DNA from: Caccousia sp900752115
GTDB taxonomy: Bacteria > Bacillota > Clostridia > Oscillospirales > Acutalibacteraceae
Direction of reading: 5' to 3'
DNA length: 15,980 nucleotides
Assembly (NCBI GenBank): GCA_902472225.1
Contig: CABRNB010000067.1
Span: 1-15,980, forward strand
Shown: in pieces, positions 1-6,987 of the stretch
Position numbering within the stretch: position 1 is the first letter of the stretch
Layout of the letters: each line of letters opens with the position of its first letter
Notes under the pieces: generated by a model
What the model saw: only the letters and a program-made list of their open reading frames with translations
Told to the model about the DNA's origin: nothing
The model's database searches: none
Program-made: the position numbers and the translations under genes

Positions 1-63
1 ATCTGGTAGAGCGCCACCTTGCCAAGGTGGAGGTAGCGAGTTCGAGCCTCGTCGTTCGCTCCA
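1..63 (+). tRNA. tRNA-Gly (anticodon GCC), 5' end cut off by the window
   Basis: The anticodon stem CCACC/GGTGG (14-18 with 26-30) encloses a 7-base loop with anticodon GCC at 21-23, which reads glycine codons. A T arm follows (36-40 with 48-52, loop starting TTCGAG), then the 3' acceptor strand at 53-59, discriminator T60 and an encoded CCA at 61-63. The D-loop end (GGTAGA) is visible, but the 5' acceptor strand and the start of the D arm lie outside the window. Confidence 0.93.
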
Positions 64-66
64 CGA

Positions 67-97
67 AATCCCGACTGCATAAGCAGTCGGGATTTTT
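67..97 (+). terminator. Rho-independent terminator of the tRNA unit
   Basis: A perfect 12-bp stem (67-78 with 83-94) with loop ATAA runs into a T tract (93-97). It sits four bases after the tRNA CCA end, so it probably ends the tRNA transcript. Confidence 0.9.
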
Positions 98-141
98 GCA
101 TATTCCGCCTTTCTTTCGTCTTTTGCCGCCCTCTCTTCCGC

Positions 142-170
142 TTGTATTCGGGAAAGGGGAATGCTATAAT
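142..170 (+). promoter_or_regulatory. SigA-type promoter with extended -10
   Basis: TTGTAT (142-147), a 17-base spacer and a perfect TATAAT (165-170) preceded by TGC form an extended -10. Transcription would start near 177. The leader then carries two GC-rich hairpins (185-189 with 193-197, and 200-205 with 212-217) before the glycosyltransferase gene. This is the only good promoter seen ahead of the six-gene envelope block. Confidence 0.7.
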
Positions 171-259
171 CAAAAGCGACACCACCGCCCGCGGCGGATC
201 GGCGGAAAGAGCCGCCGGGAGCCTTCGCGGGAGTGCCCAAGAGAGGGGGAGGTCTTGCC

Positions 260-1324
260 TTGGCAAAGGTGAGCGTGATTGTGCCGGTCTATAATGTAGA
301 ACGGTACCTCGAACAATGTGTAAACAGTATTCTGCGGCAAACGCTGCGGGAGCTCGAAATTTTGCTGGTGAACGATGCGTCCACGGACGGTTCTCTCGCG
401 CTGGCCCGCCGCTTTGAGAGCGATCCGCGTGTGCGGGTGATCGACAAGCCTCACGGCGGTTTGGGCGACACAAGGAACTGGGGAGCAAGGGAGGCCACGG
501 GCGAATATCTGGCGTTTGTCGATTCCGACGATTGGCTCGAGGAGGATGCTTTCGAACATCTTGCCGCCGCTGCCGATGCGGACAAAGCCCAGCTTGTTGT
601 GTTTAACTTTATCCGGGAAAATGTGACGGACGAAGTGAGCCGTCCCTGTACGCTGCCTGTGGATCCCGCCGCACCCCGGGAGGAGACGGCGCGCCGTGTG
701 CTTGCGGAGCTGATTGGTCCCGGTCCGGATTCCGGCGCGTGGAGGGGCGTTGAGATGCTCGGCTGTGCCTGGCGCAGGCTGTACCGGCGCGACTGGTTCC
801 TGGCGAACCGTCTTTCCTATTATAAAGAGCAGGAGATCATGCTGGAAGATCTTCCCGTCTCGATCCAGGCGCACGCTCTGGCGGAGCGTGTTGTCTTTGT
901 TGACGGAGCCTATTATCATTATCGCTACAATCCCGATTCGCTCAGCACGCGCTATCGCCCGGGAAAGATGGAGATGCTTTTGCGCTGCTATGCGATTGTG
1001 GAAGAGTTCCTTGCCTCTCAGGGGCTTCTGGAGCAATATGGGGAGCGTCATCTCGGCTGGCTTCTGCGCAACGGGGCGCACAGTGCGCTCGTGAACGCTT
1101 TTTCTCCGAAAAATCCCGCCGCCTTTGCGGGGCGTTGGGCGGAGGTGCGCGGCATTCTGCGTCAGCCCCTCGTTCGGCAGGCGGCTGCGTCCCCGTATTT
1201 TAAAAACGGTACGAAAGCGGATCGGCTGATCCGTGCTCTTGTGCGTTCCGGCATGACGCTGCCGGTTTATCTGTTCTACCGCTCGTATGCCCGCTCGCTG
1301 CGCCGCGATGCGGGAAAGAAATAG
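260..1324 (+). CDS. Family 2 glycosyltransferase
   Basis: This is a GT-A fold (GT2) sugar transferase, expected to use a nucleotide-sugar donor at the cytoplasmic face of the membrane to build a surface polysaccharide or wall glycan. The N-terminus has the family hallmark VSVIVPVYN, then LVNDASTDGS, and the metal/nucleotide-binding DSDD motif at residues 88-91. A YHYRYNPDSLSTR stretch in the second half is common in EpsJ-like enzymes. I chose the TTG start because GGGGGAGG (245-252) lies 7 bases upstream and the protein then begins MAKVSVIVPVYN; a GTG at 233 would add nine residues but has a poorer site. It is first in the envelope block, 12 bases before the next gene. The sugar specificity cannot be told from sequence. 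Confidence 0.88.
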   Translation: MAKVSVIVPVYNVERYLEQCVNSILRQTLRELEILLVNDASTDGSLALARRFESDPRVRVIDKPHGGLGDTRNWGAREATGEYLAFVDSDDWLEEDAFEHLAAAADADKAQLVVFNFIRENVTDEVSRPCTLPVDPAAPREETARRVLAELIGPGPDSGAWRGVEMLGCAWRRLYRRDWFLANRLSYYKEQEIMLEDLPVSIQAHALAERVVFVDGAYYHYRYNPDSLSTRYRPGKMEMLLRCYAIVEEFLASQGLLEQYGERHLGWLLRNGAHSALVNAFSPKNPAAFAGRWAEVRGILRQPLVRQAAASPYFKNGTKADRLIRALVRSGMTLPVYLFYRSYARSLRRDAGKK

Positions 1325-1336
1325 GGGGGGATTGCC

Positions 1337-2545
1337 ATGGAGAAAAAGAAGATTCTGTTTCTCAATTTCAGCCTGCACAGCGGCGGAATTGAGAAAAGCC
1401 TTGTCACACTGCTGAGCCTCTTTGACTATGACCGCTATGAGGTGGACTTGCAGCTCTTTGCCGACGAGGGACTTTTTCTCGACCGTGTACCGGAACAGGT
1501 GCACCATCTGCCCTCGCTTTTCCCCGGCGAGTACCGGAAAAACATCCGGGAGGCCCTTCCGATTCTGCTGCGTCAGGGTCACCCGCTTATTGCCCTGTGC
1601 CGCCTGCTTGTGACCTTTGCAGGCAAGACGAGAGGGGAGATGGGCGACCGGCTGTACCGTATGTGGCGGATTGAAAAGCATTTTGTGCGTGCGCCGAAGA
1701 AGGAATACGACGCCGTCGTCGCCTTCATGGAGGGCCAGCCGATCTATTACGCTGTTTCAAAGGTGCGGGCGAAGCGCAAAATCGGCTTCATTCATGGCGA
1801 TTACGGGGCTATGGGGCTCAACGCCGATTTGGACCGCCGCTATGTTGCGCGGCTTGACGCGCTGTGCACGGTTTCGGAGTCCTGCCGTGTTGCTCTGTGT
1901 AAGGCCTTCCCCGGTGGGGACGCGAAATTCCATGTGATTTATAACATTATTTCTGCTCGTTTTATGCGGCAGATGGCTGAAGCCTCCGCCGATTTCGGTG
2001 ACAGCTTTACCGGTCCCCGGATTCTCACGATTGCGCGCCTGTCGCACCAGAAGGGACTGGATCTGGCTCTTCTCGCCGCTATGCTGATGAAGAAGCGCGG
2101 CTATGCGTTTCGTTGGTATATCATCGGCGTCGGTCCGGAGGAAGCCGATTTGAAGCTGCAGGCAAAGGAGCTGGGTCTTTCCGAGACGGTCGTTTTCCTT
2201 GGCGAACGCGGGAATCCGTACCCCTTCCTGCGGGCCTGCGATATCTATGCGCAGACGTCCCGGTTTGAGGGGAAGAGCATTGCCGTTGACGAGGCGATGG
2301 TGATGGCAAGGCCGATTCTGCTCACCGATTTTTCGACTGCCGCCGATCAGATCGATTCGGAGAAAAACGGCCTCATCGTTCCCATGACGCCGGAGGGGAT
2401 CGCGGAGGGGCTCCAGCGCCTGCTTTCGGATGGGGCGCTGCGCGAACGCTTTACCGCAGCCCTCTCCGCCTGCGACTATACCAATGAAGGGGAAATCGAA
2501 AAGCTGTACGCTCTGTTGGAGGGAAAACCGTTTCCCGCGACCTGA
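1337..2545 (+). CDS. Family 4 (GT-B) glycosyltransferase
   Basis: This 402-residue protein fits the GT4 family, retaining enzymes that move a sugar from a nucleotide donor. It opens with a GT-B N-terminal fold marked by the GGIEKSL glycine-rich loop near residue 17. The C-terminal domain has LTIARLSHQKGLD, the start of the donor-binding domain, and the EX7E signature (FEGKSIAVDE, E311 and E319). The ATG follows a G-rich ribosome binding site, 12 bases after the GT2 stop, so the two are almost certainly co-transcribed and may act on the same glycan. No membrane segment is evident, so it probably works as a peripheral cytoplasmic enzyme. Donor and acceptor are unknown. Confidence 0.88.
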   Translation: MEKKKILFLNFSLHSGGIEKSLVTLLSLFDYDRYEVDLQLFADEGLFLDRVPEQVHHLPSLFPGEYRKNIREALPILLRQGHPLIALCRLLVTFAGKTRGEMGDRLYRMWRIEKHFVRAPKKEYDAVVAFMEGQPIYYAVSKVRAKRKIGFIHGDYGAMGLNADLDRRYVARLDALCTVSESCRVALCKAFPGGDAKFHVIYNIISARFMRQMAEASADFGDSFTGPRILTIARLSHQKGLDLALLAAMLMKKRGYAFRWYIIGVGPEEADLKLQAKELGLSETVVFLGERGNPYPFLRACDIYAQTSRFEGKSIAVDEAMVMARPILLTDFSTAADQIDSEKNGLIVPMTPEGIAEGLQRLLSDGALRERFTAALSACDYTNEGEIEKLYALLEGKPFPAT

Positions 2546-2563
2546 GAAAGGAGCTGAGCCGCT

Positions 2564-3196
2564 GTGACCGAGCTCATTCTTTCCGCAGCCCTCTTCCTCG
2601 CGATGGAGATCTTTCTGTATTTGTATCTGGACAGTCCCAGACGCGGCAGCCTCTTCTGGAAGGCGTGCGCGACGCTCATGCCCGTTCTGCTGTGTCTGTC
2701 GGGCGCTCTGCGCAGCGGCAGAGATCGTTGGCTGCTGCTTGCTGCCGTGACGGTTTGCCTGATTTCGGATGTGCTTATCGGCATCCACTTTGTCTCCGGC
2801 GTGCTTTCTTTTCTGACGGCTCATGTTCTTCTGATTGTTTATTTGCTTTTGCAGTCGCCCCCCACCCCGTGGAGTCTTCTGCCCTGGGCCGTGCTGTACG
2901 GCTCTATGTGGCTGTATTACGGGAAGGAGATTCCCACGCTTGGAAAGAAAGCCGTACCGATGTGCCTGTATCCCGCCTTTCTGTTTGGAATGTTCTCTCT
3001 TGCGCTTGCGCTGCCGTTTCTGCGGCCCGGCCCGTCGTCTGTTTGTCTCGCGCTGGGTGCGGCGTGTTTCTGCGTCTCCGATCTGGTGCTCGGTGACGGT
3101 GTTGTCCACGGGAAAGAGACGAGGCTGCGCGATCATGTCATTATGCATCTGTATGAGCCGGCTGTGTTTCTGCTGGCTCTGAGCACGGTCTGGTAA
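2564..3196 (+). CDS. YhhN/TMEM86-family membrane protein
   Basis: A very hydrophobic 210-residue protein with about seven or eight predicted membrane helices. The spacing of LISDVLIG, a GVLSFLTAHVLLIVYLL stretch and GAACFCVSDLVLG matches the YhhN family (Pfam YhhN), whose animal members (TMEM86) are lysoplasmalogenases. The bacterial role is less clear; action on lysolipids or plasmalogens is plausible, since many clostridia make plasmalogens. The GTG start has AAAGGAG about 10 bases upstream and lies 18 bases after the GT4 stop. The usual YhhN C-terminal tyrosine/glutamine motif is replaced by HLYEPAVFLL. Family assignment is fairly firm; the reaction is inference. Confidence 0.75.
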   Translation: MTELILSAALFLAMEIFLYLYLDSPRRGSLFWKACATLMPVLLCLSGALRSGRDRWLLLAAVTVCLISDVLIGIHFVSGVLSFLTAHVLLIVYLLLQSPPTPWSLLPWAVLYGSMWLYYGKEIPTLGKKAVPMCLYPAFLFGMFSLALALPFLRPGPSSVCLALGAACFCVSDLVLGDGVVHGKETRLRDHVIMHLYEPAVFLLALSTVW

Positions 3197-3209
3197 AGGA
3201 GGCGCTGCG

Positions 3210-3590
3210 ATGAAGAGGATCCGCTGCCCCGGTTATTCCGGCGGAGACAGGACGGAGTTCGGGATTCTCGACGCGCCCGATCCTTGTGTGGATTATGGCG
3301 CTTCCTATGAGCCGGAACGGTATGGCTGTGTGGCGATCTGCGATGAATGCCTTGATCCATGGATGGAGCCGCTTTCCGGAATGAAAACGTATTTTCACTG
3401 TCTGGATCGGCCGGAGCATGGTTTTGCCCGGTATGGAGTCACACTGATTCCGCCCGAATCTCTGCCGCAGCTGCTCTCCGTTGTGCTGGCTTTCCCGCCG
3501 GAGGGAGACGAGGGGGAGGAAGAATTGCTGTGCGGGGTGATTCGCGAGGCAATCCGCCGGCAAGCCTTTTTGATTGTGTACGGCGTTTAA
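3210..3590 (+). CDS. Conserved-looking protein of unknown function
   Basis: I do not recognise this 126-residue protein. It has an ATG with an ideal AAAGGAGG site 7 bases upstream and starts 13 bases after the yhhN-like stop, so it is very likely translated as part of the same operon. It is soluble and acidic overall, with no signal peptide or membrane helix. Features that may matter are a CDECLDPW motif around residues 45-52 (a CxxC pair), other cysteines near residues 6, 27 and 64, and a highly acidic EGDEGEEE patch near residue 100. The C-terminal LIVYGV looks like a buried strand. Metal binding is possible but unproven. Confidence 0.75.
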   Translation: MKRIRCPGYSGGDRTEFGILDAPDPCVDYGASYEPERYGCVAICDECLDPWMEPLSGMKTYFHCLDRPEHGFARYGVTLIPPESLPQLLSVVLAFPPEGDEGEEELLCGVIREAIRRQAFLIVYGV

Positions 3591-3778
3591 AAGCGGCTGT
3601 GACGGGTTTGGCCTGTTTGAGCCCAAGCGGGTTCCCTGCCGGGAATGCCTTTGTGTTCTGCTGTTCCGCTTTGTTCCGGCATGGGGTCGGCTTTCACGGA
3701 AACACAGCGCTTTTCCTGCTGTTCAGTGAGAGAATGGATTCTCTTTCTATATATAAATGTTGGATAAGGAGGCCCTGC
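3591..3778 (+). promoter_or_regulatory. Gap before murE with a possible weak promoter
   Basis: This 188-base gap holds no gene. A TATATA/TATAAA run at 3748-3757 could be a -10 element, but no good -35 stands 16-18 bases upstream. The murE ribosome binding site AAGGAGG lies at 3766-3772. I saw no convincing terminator after the upstream gene, so read-through from the glycosyltransferase operon into murE remains possible. Confidence 0.3.
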
Positions 3779-5254
3779 ATGAAACTCAAGGATCTGCTCA
3801 AAAATCTTTCCTATACCTTCTCCGGCGATCTCAATACGGAGGTTGCCGATCTCGTTTATGATTCCCGTAAGGCCGGGCCGGGCGAGGCGTTCGTCTGTCT
3901 GAGCGGAACCCGTGCCGACGGTCACAGCTACGCGAAGGCTGCTGTGGAGGCCGGCTGCTGCGCTGTAATTGCTGAGCATGAGGTGGAGACGGGCGGCGCG
4001 CCGCTTGTGATCGTGGAAAATACCCGGACCGCTCTGGCGGAGCTGAGCGCCGCCCTGTTCGGCCGTCCGGCCGAGCATCTGCGCGTCGTCGGCATTACCG
4101 GCACGAAGGGGAAGACAACGACGGCCCATATGGTGCGCGCCATTCTCGAGGAGGCCGGATATAAGACCGGCATGATCGGAACGATCGGCATTGATATCGG
4201 CGAAGAGCACATTCATACTGTCAATACCACGCCGGAATCGTATGAAATCCAGCGGGCGCTGCGCCGTATGCTCGACGCGGGCTGCACTGCCGCTGTGCTC
4301 GAGGCTTCCTCCATCGGCCTGCGCGATCATCGTCTCGACGCGCTGCCCTTCTTTGCGGGCGTGTTCACAAACTTTTCCGAGGATCATATCGGCGGCGACG
4401 AGCACAAGGATATGGAGGAGTATCTTGCCTGCAAGAGCCTGCTGTTTACCCGATGCGAAACAGGCGTTGTCAACGTGGACGATCCCGCCTGGCAGGGCGT
4501 GACGAAGGGCCACACCTGCACACTGCAGACCTTTGGGTTTGCCCCGGAGGCCGAGCTGCGCGCTGAGGGGGATCACCTTGTTACGCGGCCCGGTTTCCTC
4601 GGCGTGGGATTTTCCATGCGGGGACGCAGAAACCTTGAAGCCGAGGTCGCGATCCCCGGTCGTTTCAATGTCTGCAACGCTCTCGCCGCTGCCGCGGTTT
4701 GTTTGCTTTTTGACGTGCCCGACGAGGCGATCCGCCGCGGTCTGGCACGTGTCAAGGTCAAGGGGCGCGTGGAACCCGTGCCGGTACCGGGAAATTATAC
4801 GCTGCTCATTGATTATGCCCACAACGCCGTGAGTATGGAGAGCATTCTGGAAACACTGCGCGCTTACCGGCCGAACCGCCTGATCTGCCTGTTCGGAGCG
4901 GGAGGCAACCGTCCTCGTGCCCGCCGCTATGAGATGGGGGAGGCCAGCGGCCGTCTCGCCGATCTCTCCGTCATTACAGAGGACAATTCCCGTTTTGAGG
5001 ATGTCATGGACATTATCGCGGATATTCAAACGGGAATTGATAAGACAACTGGAAAATACATTGTGATTCCGGATCGGACGCAGGCCATCCGCTGGTGCAT
5101 CGAGCACGCGCAGGACGGCGACATTATTGTTCTGGCCGGAAAGGGCCACGAGGATTATCAGGAAATTCGCGGGGAGCGCCGTCACTACGATGAGCGCGAG
5201 GTGATAGCCTCGATTCTGGCCGATATCGGAAAGGAGAACCCTTCATGCAAATGA
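3779..5254 (+). CDS. murE: UDP-MurNAc-tripeptide synthetase (MurE)
   Basis: This cytoplasmic ligase adds the third amino acid (meso-diaminopimelate in most clostridia, L-lysine in others) to UDP-MurNAc-L-Ala-D-Glu using ATP. It is 491 residues, normal for MurE. The order is: N-terminal UDP-binding domain (VADLVYDSRK, then PGEAFVCLSG), ATP loop GITGTKGKTTT (105-115), central domain with EASSIGL, and ACKSLLF with the probable carbamylated lysine K219, then the C-terminal domain. The loop that reads the third amino acid is D402-N-S-R405 instead of the usual DNPR, and the preceding motif is GAGGNRPRARR rather than GGDRD. The ATG is supported by AAGGAGG six bases upstream; the frame is open further upstream, but that extension does not look like MurE. 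It overlaps murF by 10 bases. Confidence 0.93.
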   Translation: MKLKDLLKNLSYTFSGDLNTEVADLVYDSRKAGPGEAFVCLSGTRADGHSYAKAAVEAGCCAVIAEHEVETGGAPLVIVENTRTALAELSAALFGRPAEHLRVVGITGTKGKTTTAHMVRAILEEAGYKTGMIGTIGIDIGEEHIHTVNTTPESYEIQRALRRMLDAGCTAAVLEASSIGLRDHRLDALPFFAGVFTNFSEDHIGGDEHKDMEEYLACKSLLFTRCETGVVNVDDPAWQGVTKGHTCTLQTFGFAPEAELRAEGDHLVTRPGFLGVGFSMRGRRNLEAEVAIPGRFNVCNALAAAAVCLLFDVPDEAIRRGLARVKVKGRVEPVPVPGNYTLLIDYAHNAVSMESILETLRAYRPNRLICLFGAGGNRPRARRYEMGEASGRLADLSVITEDNSRFEDVMDIIADIQTGIDKTTGKYIVIPDRTQAIRWCIEHAQDGDIIVLAGKGHEDYQEIRGERRHYDEREVIASILADIGKENPSCK

Positions 5255-6606
5255 CAGCCTATGAGATTGCCGCGGCCTGTTCGGGACGTATCCTCTGCGG
5301 CGATCCGCAGACGGTGATCACCTCTGTGAGTACAGACAGCCGGAAAGTGACTCCCGGCGCCCTGTTTGTTCCCATTCGCGGCGAGAGGACGGATGCTCAC
5401 GCTTATATTCCGGCTACTTTTGCCGCCGGAGCCGCCGCAACGCTCACACAGAATCACTCGGAGATGCAGGACGATCATGTCTGGATTGCCGTGCCGGATA
5501 CGGTGGAGGCTCTGCGCCGCATTGCCGCCGCTTACCGTTCCCGCTTCAATATTCCGGTGATTGGCGTCACCGGAAGCGTCGGCAAGACGACGACGAAGGA
5601 GATGGTGGCCCTCGCCCTGTCCGCACGCTGGAACACCATGAAGACGGAAGGCAATCAGAACAGTCAGGTTGGTCTTCCGCTGACGATGTTCCGTCTTGAG
5701 CCGGAGCACGAGGTGGCAGTCATCGAGATGGGAATGAGTGACTTCGGGGAAATGGGCCGTCTTGCTCAAATTGCCCGGCCGCAGTATGCCGTTATGACGA
5801 ACATCGGCGTCTCGCATATTCAGCAGCTCGGCACGCAGGAGAATATTCTTGCTGAAAAGCTTCACATTACGGACGCCTTTCTGCCCGGTTCCATTCTTTT
5901 CCTCAACGGCGACGATCCGCATCTTGCGGGTTTGCGCAATATGATGCCTGCCGTGCGGAAGGTCTGGTTCGGTATGGCGCCGTGGTGCGATTACCGTGCA
6001 GAGCAGGTGGAGCGTCTCGGGGACGGGATGCGCTTTACCGCAGTTTCGCCGTTCGGAAGCCTTACGGTCGAACTCCCTGTTCCCGGCGTCCACAATGTCC
6101 GAAACGCTCTGGCCGGTCTTGCTGTCACGAAAGAGCTGGGCGGCGATCTGCGGGAGGCCGCGGAGGCCCTTGCCTCCTACCGCCCGCTTGCCATGCGCCA
6201 GCAGATTCACCGCACGCAGGGCGGTCTGACGGTGATTGACGATTCCTACAACGCGAGCCCTGACGCCATCTACAGCAGCCTTGAGGTGCTCGGCGGTTTT
6301 TCGGGCCGCCGCGTTGCCGTTCTGGCGGATATGCTTGAGCTCGGTGCAATCGAGAAGAAGGCGCATGAGGAGGTCGGCCTGTGTGCGGCCCGCGGCGGCG
6401 TCAGCCTGTTGGTTACTGTCGGCGAACGTGCCAAATGGATTGCCGAGGGCGCGCAGTCGTACCGAAATCCTCCGGAATGCCGCAGCTTTGCGACAAATGA
6501 GGAAGCAATCGCATTCCTGCACAACGCTTTAAAGAGCGGGGATGTGGTCCTGGTAAAGGGGTCACGGGGAATGCGGACCGATGAAATTGTAAAGGGACTT
6601 TTGTAA
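5245..6606 (+). CDS. murF: UDP-MurNAc-tripeptide:D-Ala-D-Ala ligase (MurF)
   Basis: MurF attaches D-Ala-D-Ala to the UDP-MurNAc-tripeptide, the last cytoplasmic step of the stem peptide. The 453-residue protein has the expected three domains: N-terminal STDSRKVTPGALFVPI, ATP loop GVTGSVGKTTT starting at G107, and a C-terminal DDSYNASPDAI motif from about residue 332 followed by LADMLELG. The first ATG has AAGGAG eight bases upstream; a second ATG six bases later overlaps the murE stop as ATGA but is too far from the site. The overlap implies translational coupling, so both ligases are made together. Two strong hairpins downstream end the unit. Confidence 0.95.
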   Translation: MQMTAYEIAAACSGRILCGDPQTVITSVSTDSRKVTPGALFVPIRGERTDAHAYIPATFAAGAAATLTQNHSEMQDDHVWIAVPDTVEALRRIAAAYRSRFNIPVIGVTGSVGKTTTKEMVALALSARWNTMKTEGNQNSQVGLPLTMFRLEPEHEVAVIEMGMSDFGEMGRLAQIARPQYAVMTNIGVSHIQQLGTQENILAEKLHITDAFLPGSILFLNGDDPHLAGLRNMMPAVRKVWFGMAPWCDYRAEQVERLGDGMRFTAVSPFGSLTVELPVPGVHNVRNALAGLAVTKELGGDLREAAEALASYRPLAMRQQIHRTQGGLTVIDDSYNASPDAIYSSLEVLGGFSGRRVAVLADMLELGAIEKKAHEEVGLCAARGGVSLLVTVGERAKWIAEGAQSYRNPPECRSFATNEEAIAFLHNALKSGDVVLVKGSRGMRTDEIVKGLL

Positions 6607-6670
6607 CACGCTGAGGCTTGCTGCCAATGGAAAACGCAGCGGCAATCTGAACAAAGGAAGAGAAATCAAC

Positions 6671-6767
6671 CACAAAACCGGCCTCACAAAGAAGCGATTT
6701 CCGCTTCCTTGTGAAGCCGGTTTTGTGTATTCTTGTTTGGCGGGGCTGTTTTGGAACAGCCCCTTTT
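6671..6767 (+). terminator. Tandem terminators after murF
   Basis: The first hairpin pairs 6671-6696 with 6702-6727: 26 positions with only two mismatches, loop ATTTC. Its own T tract is poor. Sixteen bases on, a perfect 9-bp GC-rich stem (6742-6750 with 6755-6763, loop TTGG) is followed by TTTT, a standard intrinsic terminator. Together they isolate the envelope operon from the hydrolase gene. Confidence 0.85.
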
Positions 6768-6853
6768 GCGCATGTTTTTGCTCCTTTTGTCTCTGTTCCG
6801 CTCAATATGTCGAAAAATATTTGTCTAAATTTTGAATTTTTCGCTCAAAGGGC

Positions 6854-6882
6854 TTGAAGTCGTTACGCCTTTGTGATAAACT
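6854..6882 (+). promoter_or_regulatory. Possible promoter of the NlpC/P60 hydrolase
   Basis: TTGAAG (6854-6859), a 17-base spacer and TAAACT (6877-6882) each match four of six consensus bases. The expected start, near 6889, would fall inside the adjacent WalR-like box, so if the box activates transcription the true promoter may lie further downstream. Confidence 0.4.
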
Positions 6883-6908
6883 GTAACCAGTTTGTTACAA
6901 ATTGTAAT
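6882..6908 (+). promoter_or_regulatory. WalR (YycF)-like box
   Basis: TGTAAC (6882-6887), five bases, then TGTTAC (6893-6898) fits the published Bacillus WalR consensus TGTWAH-N5-TGTWAH exactly. A third half-site, TGTAAT (6903-6908), follows after four bases. The same bases also form a dyad (TGTAAC/GTTACA). The next gene is a cell-wall hydrolase, the classic WalR target. A 5-bp hairpin with GGAA loop (6928-6941) lies further down the leader. Confidence 0.55.
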
Positions 6909-6987
6909 CTTTTCGTCTTCAAGGATCGCGCGGGAACGCGCACTGATACATAGAAACGGAACGGAAAAAACAGGAGGCTGAAAACTG

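Noticed and set aside
170..1681. 503-codon open frame on the minus strand opposite the glycosyltransferases
   Set aside because: It is a shadow of the GT2 and GT4 genes; its protein is low in complexity, rich in Arg, His and Gln, and has no recognisable domain.
3359..3778. N-terminal extension of the murE frame by 140 codons
   Set aside because: The extra part overlaps the upstream gene and does not resemble MurE; the ATG at 3779 has an ideal AAGGAGG site.
6768..6987. Possible cyclic-di-AMP (ydaO) riboswitch before the wall hydrolase
   Set aside because: Such switches often precede wall hydrolases, but none of the conserved core could be found in this short, AT-rich leader.
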